Notes: generated from the letters alone by a model not told the origin. A DNA stretch of 64,000 nt from Pseudomonadota bacterium (GCA_023399375.1 JAEWPX010000057.1:1-64000), one strand, 5' to 3'. Shown: positions 26,058 to 34,023, counted from the first letter of the stretch. Made by a program: numbers and translations.

Positions 26058-27161
26058 TCAATAACACCCACGTGCCGATACCTGCTCAAATTTATTCGTA
26101 ACATCTCCTACGAGACCGAACTGGCCTGGATTGAGAACACGTATTGGCTTTCCAGCCACAAGATCCTCTTCCCTCAGATTTACCCAAATAATATTCAGGC
26201 TGCGCGTCATGTGAAAGTAGAAAATTCGGTTTGTCAAATCCGAGACTGACGTCCACCACGTTGGGTAGGTTGATGATGCCGGCAATGAACGGTAAACGGC
26301 CCCGAACGGCACTGAAACATTGTGGATGACACTGTATAGATAGGCTACGGCTTCGGTTTTATCCTGAGGTTCTGGAAGGGTTTTAAGAAACGCCGCAGCC
26401 CGAACAAAACGATCAAGGGGCTCAATTCCGCCAGGGAGCTCTTCAATCGTACCGCCAAAGGCCTTGTACTGCTTAAGATTCGCCAGTTGGACAGAATATA
26501 TCGGATCATTAGTCAATACCGTATATTCCCGTCCGTGATGGATCTCCATCCTCTTTCCAAGAAACTCAATGATCGCCGAATCGCCAGTGGCGTCATCGAT
26601 GGCCATATGTTCAGGATACGGGTAACCTGGGACCATCTGAATATTCTGAAGCGCAGCGACGGCATCATTCACGGATTCAAAATTATCCAAGATGTAACGT
26701 AGCAAGCGGGCTGGATGAACAAGAGGCTTATGAATGTCATGTTCTTCGTACTTCGTGGCTCCCAAATAAAGAAGATGAACAGCAAGCCCCTTTTCATTCA
26801 TCCCTTCCGAACCACCATCAACCAGCGGATCTCCATTTTGAGCAGCATCTTGGCTACCTGTGACATCTTTCTGATTAGACACGCTGAACTCATAAGGAAC
26901 CACTACAATACTACCATACTTGGAAATCCATGTTGCAGCGTACTCTCCTATCCAGCCTTGCATTTTGACCGTGCGAGGATTGATAACGATCCTGTCACCG
27001 AAAGGGGCAGTCCAATCCATCGATCGGGCAACAATAACTGCTTGATTGTTTGTATTCCATAAAGCTCTTGAACACGCAGAGACAGAATCGTTGATCATTG
27101 GTGAAAAGAAAAATAGCAAGGCAATGCCTACTGTTGCCAATAATTTTGAGACTCGGAACAT
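26058..27161 (-). CDS. Secreted choloylglycine hydrolase/penicillin V acylase-like Ntn-hydrolase
   Basis: A 367-residue exported N-terminal-nucleophile hydrolase of the bile-salt hydrolase/penicillin acylase family, which cleaves amide bonds. A signal peptide (about residues 1-29) ends just before SACSRALW; the Cys there is the expected catalytic nucleophile exposed after processing. Other family features are VARSMDW and GGSEGMNEKGLAVHLLYLG. ATG 27161 follows GGAGG. The real substrate is unknown; related environmental enzymes act on acyl-homoserine lactones or other amides. It lies alone between the two tRNA-Thr end copies, so it is probably cargo of an earlier insertion. Its base composition is lower in GC than the core genes. 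Confidence 0.85.
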   Translation of the reverse strand: MFRVSKLLATVGIALLFFFSPMINDSVSACSRALWNTNNQAVIVARSMDWTAPFGDRIVINPRTVKMQGWIGEYAATWISKYGSIVVVPYEFSVSNQKDVTGSQDAAQNGDPLVDGGSEGMNEKGLAVHLLYLGATKYEEHDIHKPLVHPARLLRYILDNFESVNDAVAALQNIQMVPGYPYPEHMAIDDATGDSAIIEFLGKRMEIHHGREYTVLTNDPIYSVQLANLKQYKAFGGTIEELPGGIEPLDRFVRAAAFLKTLPEPQDKTEAVAYLYSVIHNVSVPFGAVYRSLPASSTYPTWWTSVSDLTNRIFYFHMTRSLNIIWVNLREEDLVAGKPIRVLNPGQFGLVGDVTNKFEQVSARGCY

Positions 27162-27261
27162 TTTGTGCCTCCAATTCGTTCCAGAGTGTCTCACATCAGC
27201 CCCGTCCTCATGTTTTCATGCTCAAATAATTACTGATGTCAAAAAGCTCTTTTAACGCTTA

Positions 27262-27360
27262 GCCGATTATGTGGAGACTTTTCGACTTGAACTCTCAGGG
27301 AGTGAGAGAATGCATCCTTTCCTAAGCCAAAGGCGACATGTCGTCGAGAGCAGAATGTCG
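27262..27360 (-). repeat. IS-like remnant, inverted copy of 22662-22760
   Basis: It matches the reverse complement of 22662-22760 over about 99 bases. It lies 100 bases above the start of the choloylglycine hydrolase-like gene and 195 bases before the second tRNA fragment. Confidence 0.6.
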
Positions 27361-27554
27361 TCAATGGGTATTGTGCCAGCCTTCGAGGAAATCAAACACA
27401 GTCCTTGTTGGCTGCAATCCCATGATTTGCCGAAATATTCTCCAAATAATGGCCAAATTGTTCAAAGCTACGCATGGCTCTTCTGTTGGCTGGTCGCCAA
27501 CAAATCAATTTCAAAACACCAATAAAATGGAGTAATGATCTGAATTTTGTGATC

Positions 27555-27597
27555 TCGTAATCAGCAGGTCAGGAGTTCGAGTTCCTCGCTGGCTCCA
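27555..27597 (+). other. Second tRNA-Thr(CGT) 3'-end copy, damaged
   Basis: It repeats 25630-25673 except for one missing base in the T stem (GAGTTCCTCG against GAGTCTCCTCG). No 5' half precedes it. It looks like an older attachment-site scar, 1.9 kb from the first copy. Confidence 0.75.
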
Positions 27598-27916
27598 GAA
27601 TTTCAAGGGGTTAGGACAGATGGTCCTGGTGGCCCCTTTTCATTTTGCAGCCATGCCTGTTGGCATCGTTTGCGGATGGGATTTGTCCGCAATTCTACTC
27701 CTGCCCCTTTTGCCCCACTTTGCCCGTGTGCCGGCGCTGATCTTCTAGAATAGTCTTGAATTTAGGTGCATTGACATATTTTGAACGATTTTGAACGCGG
27801 ATTTCGAAGAGATCACCTGTGACTTTGGTGGGATGCGGCGAATTGGTCGAATCTTGAAATTTTGAGAATCCGGGTTGGGCCGGGGGCTCCGGCGAAAACT
27901 GAGCCGGAAAATGAGG
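27555..27916 (+). repeat. Copy 2 of a ~350-bp direct repeat (tRNA-Thr 3' flank)
   Basis: It is the partner of 25628-25985. Similarity ends at about 27916, shortly before the TIR gene. Together the copies frame the choloylglycine hydrolase-like gene. Confidence 0.75.
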
Positions 27917-27994
27917 GCGTGGTGAGACGCACACGATGCGCAGACGGCTGCGGGTGTGGCATGGGCGAGTTAAGGGGGACAGGTCACCGCGCGG

Positions 27995-28690
27995 TTAAAA
28001 GGCAACTAGCTCGGCGAGCTTGGCCGCGACATTTGCCATCGGCTCTTCTGCAGTACTCAGGCCGCTTCGTGAGCCAAGCAAGGGACTGACTTCGCGGAGA
28101 GCTTCATACGTCGTTTCGTGCATGACGGGAACGAGCAGGTCACGCGCGAGGAGTGCCGAAAGTTCTTTGTCGGCGATGCCCTCTGCTGCAAGGCGGCGTA
28201 GCAGCGCAGGGGTCACCAGCACGATCCCGATCCGTGAATTCGCCAAGCCCTTGTCGATGGCGCGGAGTAACGATGTGCCGAGGTTAACGTCCTTCTCGCT
28301 GAACCAGACTGAGACCGCGAGTGCTTCAAGTAGATCGTGTAGCTCCTTGGCGGCCCCCTGCCGATCATCCCATGCGTGGCAGAGAAAGACGTCCCGAAGG
28401 TCAGGTAGGGACGCTCGCTTCTCGACGCTTTCGCGGATCGGCGTGAGCGTCCGCACCTCGGCAGGCGTGTACAATACGGACGAACCGACTCGCGACCAGC
28501 GCGGCCTTCCGTTGCTGCCGGATCCGCCGCCGCTGCTTCGGCTGCCCTCGCTACTCCCCGACAAGGAGTAGGACGGAGACGAATATGAACCGTAGCTGCT
28601 GTAGCGGCCGTAGCAGCCACCGCATACAGGGCAGGCCGCTCGACCGCTCGCAGTGCGATGGCCGTGTACTGGGGCTGTGCATTTAGCCAT
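27995..28690 (-). CDS. TIR-domain protein with Cys/Ser/Gly-rich N-terminus
   Basis: A 231-residue protein. Residues 1-25 hold cysteines and histidines ending in CPVCGGCYG (zinc-knuckle-like), and a Ser/Gly/Tyr-rich linker follows to about residue 65. Residues about 95-225 form a TIR domain: DVFLCHAWDDRQGAAKELHD, WFSEKDVNLGTSLLRAIDKG and NSRIGIVLVTPALL. The Glu in SEKD is at the place of the catalytic Glu of NAD-cleaving TIR enzymes. Many bacterial TIR proteins act in anti-phage defence by depleting NAD or making signal nucleotides; a role here is inferred from domain and island location. It overlaps the upstream gene by eight bases. Confidence 0.82.
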   Translation of the reverse strand: MAKCTAPVHGHRTASGRAACPVCGGCYGRYSSYGSYSSPSYSLSGSSEGSRSSGGGSGSNGRPRWSRVGSSVLYTPAEVRTLTPIRESVEKRASLPDLRDVFLCHAWDDRQGAAKELHDLLEALAVSVWFSEKDVNLGTSLLRAIDKGLANSRIGIVLVTPALLRRLAAEGIADKELSALLARDLLVPVMHETTYEALREVSPLLGSRSGLSTAEEPMANVAAKLAELVAF

Positions 28691-29021
28691 TTCGTAATTC
28701 TCCCATTTGTAATCGCTCTTTTAAGTGGTGTTCTTTCCACTTCACGCAAAAGGCGTCGGTAGCGCCGGCCTCGGCAAAGACCAGCCCGAGCTTATCCAGG
28801 TCAAGGCGCTGTTGTCCGAGCCTGGACGCCATCTCCTCGGGAGTTGCTTCGCGGTTCTCTTTCCAGGCCGTCAGTTGCACCAGAACGCGAAGGTGCGGAT
28901 CGTGGTGGTAAAAGGCAATGTGGAAGTGGCGTGGGCACCGAAAACTGATGCGCCAAGTCTCGCATCCTTTGGAGGTTGGGCACAACGCCGATACAGACTT
29001 CATCTCCAAGGCATTTATCAT
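28683..29021 (-). CDS. Hypothetical protein coupled to the TIR gene
   Basis: A 112-residue protein of unknown family. It has five cysteines, an HFHIAFYHHDPHLRVLVQ stretch rich in histidine, and a charged helical C-terminus (TPEEMASRLGQQRLDLDKLG). Its end overlaps the TIR gene start by eight bases, so the two are probably co-translated. ATG 29021 has no clear Shine-Dalgarno; ATG 29003 is an alternative. As a tightly linked partner it could be the sensor or inhibitor of the TIR effector, but nothing in its sequence proves this. Confidence 0.5.
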   Translation of the reverse strand: MINALEMKSVSALCPTSKGCETWRISFRCPRHFHIAFYHHDPHLRVLVQLTAWKENREATPEEMASRLGQQRLDLDKLGLVFAEAGATDAFCVKWKEHHLKERLQMGELRNG

Positions 29022-29029
29022 GTTTGCTT

Positions 29030-29066
29030 AAAAAACGGCTGCCCCGGGAGGCCTTCGGGGCAGCCG
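29030..29066 (-). terminator. Intrinsic terminator of the universal stress gene
   Basis: On the minus strand CGGCTGCCCCG (read from 29066), a nine-base loop, its complement, then six T residues. This is a strong terminator 28 bases after the uspA-like gene, separating it from the TIR pair. Confidence 0.88.
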
Positions 29067-29093
29067 GATTGGAGGGACGAGGCGGAAACACAG

Positions 29094-29522
29094 TCATTTT
29101 GTACGGGCTATCAATACATCGCATTTGGCGTGGGCCGCCACCTTGCTGGAGACGCTGCCAAGGAGAAACCGCTCAATACCATGCGTTCCTCTGGAGCCAA
29201 GAACGATCAGGTCCGCACCAAGTGTTTCGGCGGCTTCCAGGATTTTGCGCGCAGGGTGCCCAAATTCCAGTATCGATTGGGCGTGAACTCCCTTGTCGGC
29301 TAGTGAATCGCAAGCCTTGTCCAAGAGCTCTTTGCATTCTTTGGCGAAGGCGTTGTTTACCGTCTCGCAGTAGTCTTCTGGAAATCCAGCCGTCGAGCAA
29401 CTGAGTTCCGGGATCACGGAAATGACGGACAATTGCGCGTCGAGGGATTGGGCCAGCATGGCCGCACGCTCCAGGGCAACTTCGGCATAGTTGGAGTCGT
29501 CATAGGCGAGAAGTATTTTCAC
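29094..29522 (-). CDS. Universal stress protein, UspA family
   Basis: A 142-residue Usp fold protein. The start MKILLAYDDSNYAEVALERA and the ATP-binding loop GSRGTHGIERFLLGSVSSKV (family pattern G2xG9GS) are complete, so it belongs to the nucleotide-binding branch. Usp proteins aid survival under starvation or oxidative stress; the precise role is unknown. It follows an iron-sulfur pseudogene and has its own terminator. Confidence 0.92.
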   Translation of the reverse strand: MKILLAYDDSNYAEVALERAAMLAQSLDAQLSVISVIPELSCSTAGFPEDYCETVNNAFAKECKELLDKACDSLADKGVHAQSILEFGHPARKILEAAETLGADLIVLGSRGTHGIERFLLGSVSSKVAAHAKCDVLIARTK

Positions 29523-29846
29523 GCTAACCTCCTTTGAATGTTTGCTTTGTTAGGTTGGCTCAGGAATGCCTGTTCCGAAAGGGCAACATCAAGAGGGGCT
29601 GTCCGAAAGCAAAGTTTGGGCAACCTGTAAACGCCGATTTGTTCTTCCCTAACAAACCGATAGACCACCCCCAGGTGGTAGTTTGTATTGCGAGACACAG
29701 GCCACGGCGCAGGCATGGCAGCCGATGGATCGGACCGGATCGATGGCCATGGCCCCTTTGACTTCGCCAGGGGCCTCGGCCAACGCCTGGGTAAGTTCCC
29801 GGTGTACGTAGACAAGCGGTGCTTCGGAAGGGAGGCTTGGGCTCAT
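29519..29846 (-). pseudogene. Iron-sulfur electron-transfer subunit, frameshifted N-terminal remnant
   Basis: From ATG 29846 the frame reaches SIGCHACAVACVSQYKLPPG, the first 4Fe-4S motif of PsrB/DmsB-like subunits of molybdoenzymes, then stops. Removing one G from the G-run behind PP restores VVYRFVREEQIGVY, the expected continuation. The remaining 200 or so residues with the other cysteine clusters are missing. Confidence 0.6.
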
Positions 29847-30068
29847 GGCATTCTCACTTTTCAGCTATTGATTCGAGGAGACAGAGGAAGACACGATACT
29901 ATGATCGTTCGTGATGTTTGTATATTTGCATAGCCAGATATGATGGTCGTGACAAGGGGTTCCTCAAAAAAGAGAACTTTTCCTAAAAAAAGTGAACCTT
30001 CGTCGATCGAGATTTTTGAGCAGCAACAGAAATCCTGACAATGGGCTTGCTTGGCTTGCCAAAACATA

Positions 30069-30090
30069 TTGACAAATTCGCTTAAGCGAA
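30069..30090 (+). promoter_or_regulatory. arsR-acr3 promoter -35 and operator
   Basis: A consensus TTGACA (30069-30074) is followed by the perfect 14-base palindrome TTCGCTTAAGCGAA (30077-30090) in the spacer. This is a classical place for ArsR to block RNA polymerase. The arsR start is 14 bases further on, behind GAGGGG. Confidence 0.7.
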
Positions 30091-30103
30091 TACATGAGGG
30101 GCC

Positions 30104-30451
30104 ATGAACGAGCTTGCCGAAGGATTGAAGGCGTTGGCGGACCCGACCCGACTGCGCTTGCTCAATCTGCTCCGGAACGGGGAATTGTGCGTGTGCGATT
30201 TAACGGCGTCGCTTGAATTGCCTCAGTCAAAAGTCTCAAGACATCTGAGTTACTTGAAAAAAGAGCGATGGGTTTCCGGGAGGCGAGGCGGCAAATGGAT
30301 GTATTACAAACTCTCCATCCCGCGGCATCCCATCCTCATCAAGATGATGGATGCGCTGCACGAAAATCTTGGCAGCCACGAAATCGCCATCGCAGATGAG
30401 GCGAGGCTCCGGAACTACCTGAAAACAAAGACGGGTACCCACTGCGGCTAG
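30104..30451 (+). CDS. arsR: ArsR-family arsenite-responsive repressor
   Basis: A 115-residue winged-helix repressor: KALADPTRLRLLNLLRNGEL, the metalloid-binding CVC motif in ELCVCDL, and the recognition helix PQSKVSRHLSYLKKERWV. A further His-Cys pair ends the protein (THCG). It should release the palindrome at 30077 when arsenite or antimonite binds. acr3 begins 21 bases downstream. Confidence 0.92.
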   Translation: MNELAEGLKALADPTRLRLLNLLRNGELCVCDLTASLELPQSKVSRHLSYLKKERWVSGRRGGKWMYYKLSIPRHPILIKMMDALHENLGSHEIAIADEARLRNYLKTKTGTHCG

Positions 30452-30472
30452 CAGTCTTTCAGGAGGGTCGTC

Positions 30473-31570
30473 ATGAGCGAGAGTGTTGTCAAAAAGCTGT
30501 CTTTTCTTGATCGATTCCTGACAGTGTGGATTTTTGCAGCAATGTTCGTCGGCGTTGGGATGGGGTATCTTTATCCTGGAACGAAAGACATCATTAATGC
30601 TTTTCAGGTCGGAACAACCAATATTCCCATAGCCCTGGGGCTCATTCTGATGATGTACCCACCCTTGGCCAAGGTGAAATATGAGCAGCTGGGGCAGGTG
30701 TTCCGCAACGGGAAAGTGCTCGCTCTCTCGCTGGTGCAGAATTGGATCATCGGCCCTGTGCTGATGTTCTTTCTCGCGATTACCTTTCTCTCCGGACATC
30801 ACGAGTATATGGTTGGCCTGATTCTCATCGGACTGGCCCGCTGTATCGCTATGGTCATCGTTTGGAACGACTTGGCCAATGGCGATAGGGAGTACTGCGC
30901 CGGACTGGTGGCTTTCAATTCCATTTTTCAGGTTCTTTTCTTCTCGGTCTACGCCTACTTTTTCATCACGGTGCTGCCCAAGGTCTTCGGCCTTGAGAGT
31001 GTGGTGGTTGATATCTCCATGGGGCAAATCGCCGAGAGTGTTTTTATCTACCTGGGGATTCCCTTTATTGCAGGGATGGTTTCCAGGTTTGTCGGGCTCA
31101 GAGTCAAGGGAAAGGTCTGGTACGAGACTGTGTTCGTGCCCAAGATCAGTCCATTGACCCTCATTTTTCTGCTTTTCACCATCTTAGTCATGTTCTCGCT
31201 CAAGGGCGAATATATCGTGCAGCTACCGTTCGACGTTGTGCGCATTGCCATTCCTCTCAGCATTTATTTCTTGCTCATGTTTATGGCGTCGTTTTTTCTC
31301 TCGGTCAAAGCTGGAGCGACCTACGAACAGGCGACCACACTCAGCTTCACCGCCGCGTCCAACAATTTTGAACTGGCCATTGCCGTGGCCATTGCCGTTT
31401 TCGGCATCAATTCCGGCGAGGCCTTTGCCGCAGTGATCGGACCGCTCGTGGAAGTTCCGGTGTTGATCGCGCTCGTGAATGTCGCGCTGTTTTTTCGACG
31501 CAAGTATTTTCCGTATGCGGTGGAAACGCCGACCGGCGTCTGTCATGTCGCCTGCCCGCCGCAACGGTAA
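30473..31570 (+). CDS. acr3: Acr3-family arsenite efflux transporter
   Basis: A 365-residue, ten-helix inner-membrane carrier of the Acr3 (BASS superfamily) type that pumps arsenite out. Family motifs are GLILMMYPPLAKVKYE, the conserved Cys in IGLARCIAMVIVWNDLA and TLSFTAASNNFELAIAVAIA. AGGAGG precedes ATG 30473. It is the transport half of the arsR operon, followed by the leader peptide gene and the radical SAM gene. Confidence 0.95.
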   Translation: MSESVVKKLSFLDRFLTVWIFAAMFVGVGMGYLYPGTKDIINAFQVGTTNIPIALGLILMMYPPLAKVKYEQLGQVFRNGKVLALSLVQNWIIGPVLMFFLAITFLSGHHEYMVGLILIGLARCIAMVIVWNDLANGDREYCAGLVAFNSIFQVLFFSVYAYFFITVLPKVFGLESVVVDISMGQIAESVFIYLGIPFIAGMVSRFVGLRVKGKVWYETVFVPKISPLTLIFLLFTILVMFSLKGEYIVQLPFDVVRIAIPLSIYFLLMFMASFFLSVKAGATYEQATTLSFTAASNNFELAIAVAIAVFGINSGEAFAAVIGPLVEVPVLIALVNVALFFRRKYFPYAVETPTGVCHVACPPQR

Positions 31571-31709
31571 TATAAACACATGATCCTTTCGGCTGCATGC
31601 GCTGCGCTTCCGTCTCAAGTGGATTTTTGGTTCAAAACCATGTTGCAACTGCAGTGTTTTGGTGAAAACCATATTGGCAGCATGAACTTTATTTATAAAG
31701 GAGGATAAG

Positions 31710-32008
31710 ATGGACATTAAAAATTGGAATTTTATTGTAGAAAAAGCATTTTCAGACGATAAATATAAAAAATACTGCTTATTGAACCTAGAAAAGTTCT
31801 CGCAGAGGAAGGTATTGCTGTTCATGATAGTGTTGTCGTGCATGTTGTGGAATCAGCACCGACAGAACTGTGGCTCGTTTTGCCAAAGCATAAGGAAAGC
31901 ATAAAATTTTTAAGTCCATATGTGGCAGTATGCGAAGTCGATGGCGTCGAAGTGGAAGGATGCGACCCTAAAAAATGCAAAAATCCTGCAGCAGTATGTG
32001 CCAAGTAA
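31710..32008 (+). pseudogene. Nitrile-hydratase-like leader peptide (NHLP-type RiPP precursor), frameshifted as read
   Basis: A very good Shine-Dalgarno (AAAGGAGG) precedes ATG 31710. The start reads EKAFSDDKYKKYCLLNLEK; after a shift near 31795-31797 the other frame continues VLAEEGIAVHDSVVVHVVES, then APTELWLVLPK and ends in GCDPKKCKNPAAVCAK at TAA 32006-32008. The joined 98-99-residue product has the NHLP leader form (AEEGI..V, VVEsaPtelWLVLP) and a C-terminus with four cysteines. One extra G after GAAAAG would repair it. Next to a radical SAM/SPASM gene this strongly suggests a peptide substrate. Whether the shift is real, programmed or a sequencing error is open. Confidence 0.72.
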
Positions 32009-32029
32009 CAGGAAGGAAAGTATTTTAAC

Positions 32030-32104
32030 ATGCAATGCTTGGATTTATACACAACATTTTTTGCGAATGTGCTCTCCGTCGAGGCGCGTAATGACAAGTG
32101 TTGA
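32030..32104 (+). CDS. Possible 24-residue small ORF between precursor and radical SAM gene
   Basis: ATG 32030 lies behind GGAAGGAAAG and encodes MQCLDLYTTFFANVLSVEAR plus NDKC, stopping at 32104. It overlaps the radical SAM start (32091) by 14 bases, so it could couple translation or be a second tiny substrate. It may equally be chance. Confidence 0.3.
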   Translation: MQCLDLYTTFFANVLSVEARNDKC

Positions 32105-33500
32105 CAACACACACGACGACCTATCGCAGCGAGACCATCCTTCACGACTCTTTGTGGAGGTGACATCCCGGTGCAATCTCCGTTGTGCTATATGCGTGAA
32201 GCAATCTGGAGCTGCGAAGTCAATTGACGGCGACATGCTTCCAGAAACATACAATGCGTTGGCGCCAGAATTCAAGCACCTTCAAGCCCTGGTCCTCAAT
32301 GGCATAGGCGAACCGCTGCTACATCCGCTGCTCGAAGATTTTATTCGAACGGGTAAGCGTTTGATGCCTCCCCATAGCTGGGTGGGTTTTCAAACCAACG
32401 GGCACCTGCTCAATACGGCTCGGTGCTCCTCGCTCATTACTGCCGGGCTAGACAGAATTTTTCTTTCCGTGGACGCAACTTCTCCGGAGCTTTTCAAAGC
32501 CGTTCGGAATGGAGGCAGTCTGGGGCATGTCGAACGTGCCCTGACCGCTTTGGCTCAAGCGAAAAAGGCTCACCCGGGAAACGCGCTGAAAGTCGGCGCG
32601 GAGTTCGTTGTCATGCGCGACAACATCGCTGAGCTTTCATCTATCGTTGAGTGGCTTGCCAAACGTGGCGTCAACAGACTTGTTGTTTCTCACATGATGC
32701 CTTTTAGTCCTGCAATGGCGAATAAGACGGTCTTTGGTATCAATACAACTGCGGCAAAATATTTTTACGAGGCTTGGTCCGAAAAAGCGCAACAAGAGGG
32801 GATAGATTTTTCTCAATACTTCAAGGTTCTCTGGAAGTATCATAAGACGCCGCAAGACCTGAAGTTGGTGAACTTTGTCCAGCGTATGGTGTCCCAGGCA
32901 CTTCTAAACGATATCCCTTTGCATGTTGCGAATCTGACCGATGGAGATGATGTTGGTCCTGTCGAGACAGAGTTCCGTAAGGCAGAAGCCGTTGCCGGTG
33001 CTGTTGGGCTCCAGCTTGTTCTGCCGTCTGTCAGGCCCGTCAGCGGGCGCGCCTGTTTGGGAGTCAAACAGGGAGGTGCGTTTATTGCGTGGGATGGCAA
33101 GGTGTCTCCGTGTCATTTTCTCTGGCGTAGCTTCAACTGCTATTTCTATGGAAGGGAGAAGCAAGTAGCCCATAAAGTGTTCGGCGACTTGGCCCGGGAA
33201 TCGTTGTATGAAATATGGAATAGTATGAAGTATAAAGAATTTCGCTCTGATGTGATGCGAAAAAGATATCCACATTGTCCAGGATGCAATGTGTATCCGT
33301 GTGAAGACATCAATAGCGTTGATTTCGAGTATGATTGCTACGGCGAAACGGTTCCTTGTGGAGATTGCTTATGGAGCATGGGACTCCTCCAGTGCATGGG
33401 ACAAGAAGATGAGAATGGAGAGTTCAACGCTTGCTGCGATGCGACACAGGGCATCGACAAATTTGAACCTGCTGCCTCGGGTGTGCCCGCACAGGCATAA
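32091..33500 (+). CDS. Radical SAM/SPASM enzyme, probable peptide maturase
   Basis: A 469-residue radical SAM protein. The cluster-binding motif is CNLRCAIC (Cys28, 32 and 35) in FVEVTSRCNLRCAIC. The barrel continues with VLNGIGEPLLHP and FQTNGHLLN. The C-terminal SPASM region has many cysteines: SGRACLG, SPCHF, HCPGCNVYPC, DCYGETVPCGDC and CMG. SPASM enzymes usually modify peptides or proteins; the adjacent NHLP-type gene is the likely substrate. ATG 32091 was chosen because earlier in-frame starts lie inside the precursor gene. The ars location suggests metalloid-linked control, but chemistry and product are unknown. Confidence 0.88.
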   Translation: MTSVDNTHDDLSQRDHPSRLFVEVTSRCNLRCAICVKQSGAAKSIDGDMLPETYNALAPEFKHLQALVLNGIGEPLLHPLLEDFIRTGKRLMPPHSWVGFQTNGHLLNTARCSSLITAGLDRIFLSVDATSPELFKAVRNGGSLGHVERALTALAQAKKAHPGNALKVGAEFVVMRDNIAELSSIVEWLAKRGVNRLVVSHMMPFSPAMANKTVFGINTTAAKYFYEAWSEKAQQEGIDFSQYFKVLWKYHKTPQDLKLVNFVQRMVSQALLNDIPLHVANLTDGDDVGPVETEFRKAEAVAGAVGLQLVLPSVRPVSGRACLGVKQGGAFIAWDGKVSPCHFLWRSFNCYFYGREKQVAHKVFGDLARESLYEIWNSMKYKEFRSDVMRKRYPHCPGCNVYPCEDINSVDFEYDCYGETVPCGDCLWSMGLLQCMGQEDENGEFNACCDATQGIDKFEPAASGVPAQA

Positions 33501-33645
33501 TTTCGCAACATGGTTAGCCGGTTGCGAATATGGAAGATAGCAGCCTTTTCGTTGAAGCAAAATGGTCAGGAATGTGTTTTGGTTGAGTGACAACCAAATT
33601 CTCTCGCTCTTCGAGAAGGCGCTTGACATGGGTTGTTTTTTTTGG

Positions 33646-33661
33646 CCATTTTGCCAAATGG
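33646..33661 (+). promoter_or_regulatory. Operator of the second arsR
   Basis: CCATTTTGCCAAATGG is a palindrome (arms CCATTT/AAATGG) lying 18 bases behind a TTGACA (33623-33628) and 24 bases before the arsR start. It resembles the site at 34004-34023. Confidence 0.6.
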
Positions 33662-33685
33662 GAAATGCCTGAAAATGGAGAGCCG

Positions 33686-33988
33686 ATGCCCACACGAAAA
33701 TTTTCGTCACAAGTCAAGGTCTTCAAAGCATTGGGCCATGAAACCCGGCTTTTTATTGTTGACGAGCTTTCGCGCGGCGAACGCTGTGTCTGCGAACTGA
33801 CGAAGATGATCGGCGCGGATATATCAACAATCTCCAAGCACTTGAGCCTACTTCGCGAGGCTGGCATCATCGCTTCGGAAAAAAGAGGGATGCAGGTTTA
33901 CTATCGCCTGCTGACTCCATGCGTCATACAGCTTTTTTCATGTGTCCAACGTGTTTCTTCGCGTGCAGCGTGTGATTCTTCGGAATAA
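33686..33988 (+). CDS. arsR: Second ArsR-family repressor
   Basis: A 100-residue ArsR/SmtB protein. VFKALGHETRLFIVDELSRG leads to the metalloid site ERCVCELTKM and helix DISTISKHLSLLREAGIIAS. A second pair of cysteines lies at the C-terminus (VIQLFSCVQRV and AACDSS). It is only distantly like the ArsR at 30104. ATG 33686 was preferred because GGAG precedes it and upstream in-frame codons cover the operator. Confidence 0.88.
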   Translation: MPTRKFSSQVKVFKALGHETRLFIVDELSRGERCVCELTKMIGADISTISKHLSLLREAGIIASEKRGMQVYYRLLTPCVIQLFSCVQRVSSRAACDSSE

Positions 33989-34003
33989 TTTTTTTGCTTT
34001 AAA

Positions 34004-34023
34004 ATTTTGCCATTTGGCAAAAT
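34004..34023 (+). promoter_or_regulatory. Operator before the DGC-motif gene
   Basis: ATTTTGCC-ATTT-GGCAAAAT is a perfect palindrome with eight-base arms. It shares TTTTGCCA and the TTTGGC half with the operator at 33646, so the same ArsR probably controls its own gene and the following operon from two sites. Confidence 0.6.

Larger units (their letters stand above)
27162..27994. other. 833-base stretch of remnants without a gene
   Basis: It contains the IS-like remnant 27262-27360, the second tRNA-Thr 3' end (27555-27597), and repeat copy 2 to about 27916. No coding frame is convincing. Confidence 0.6.
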
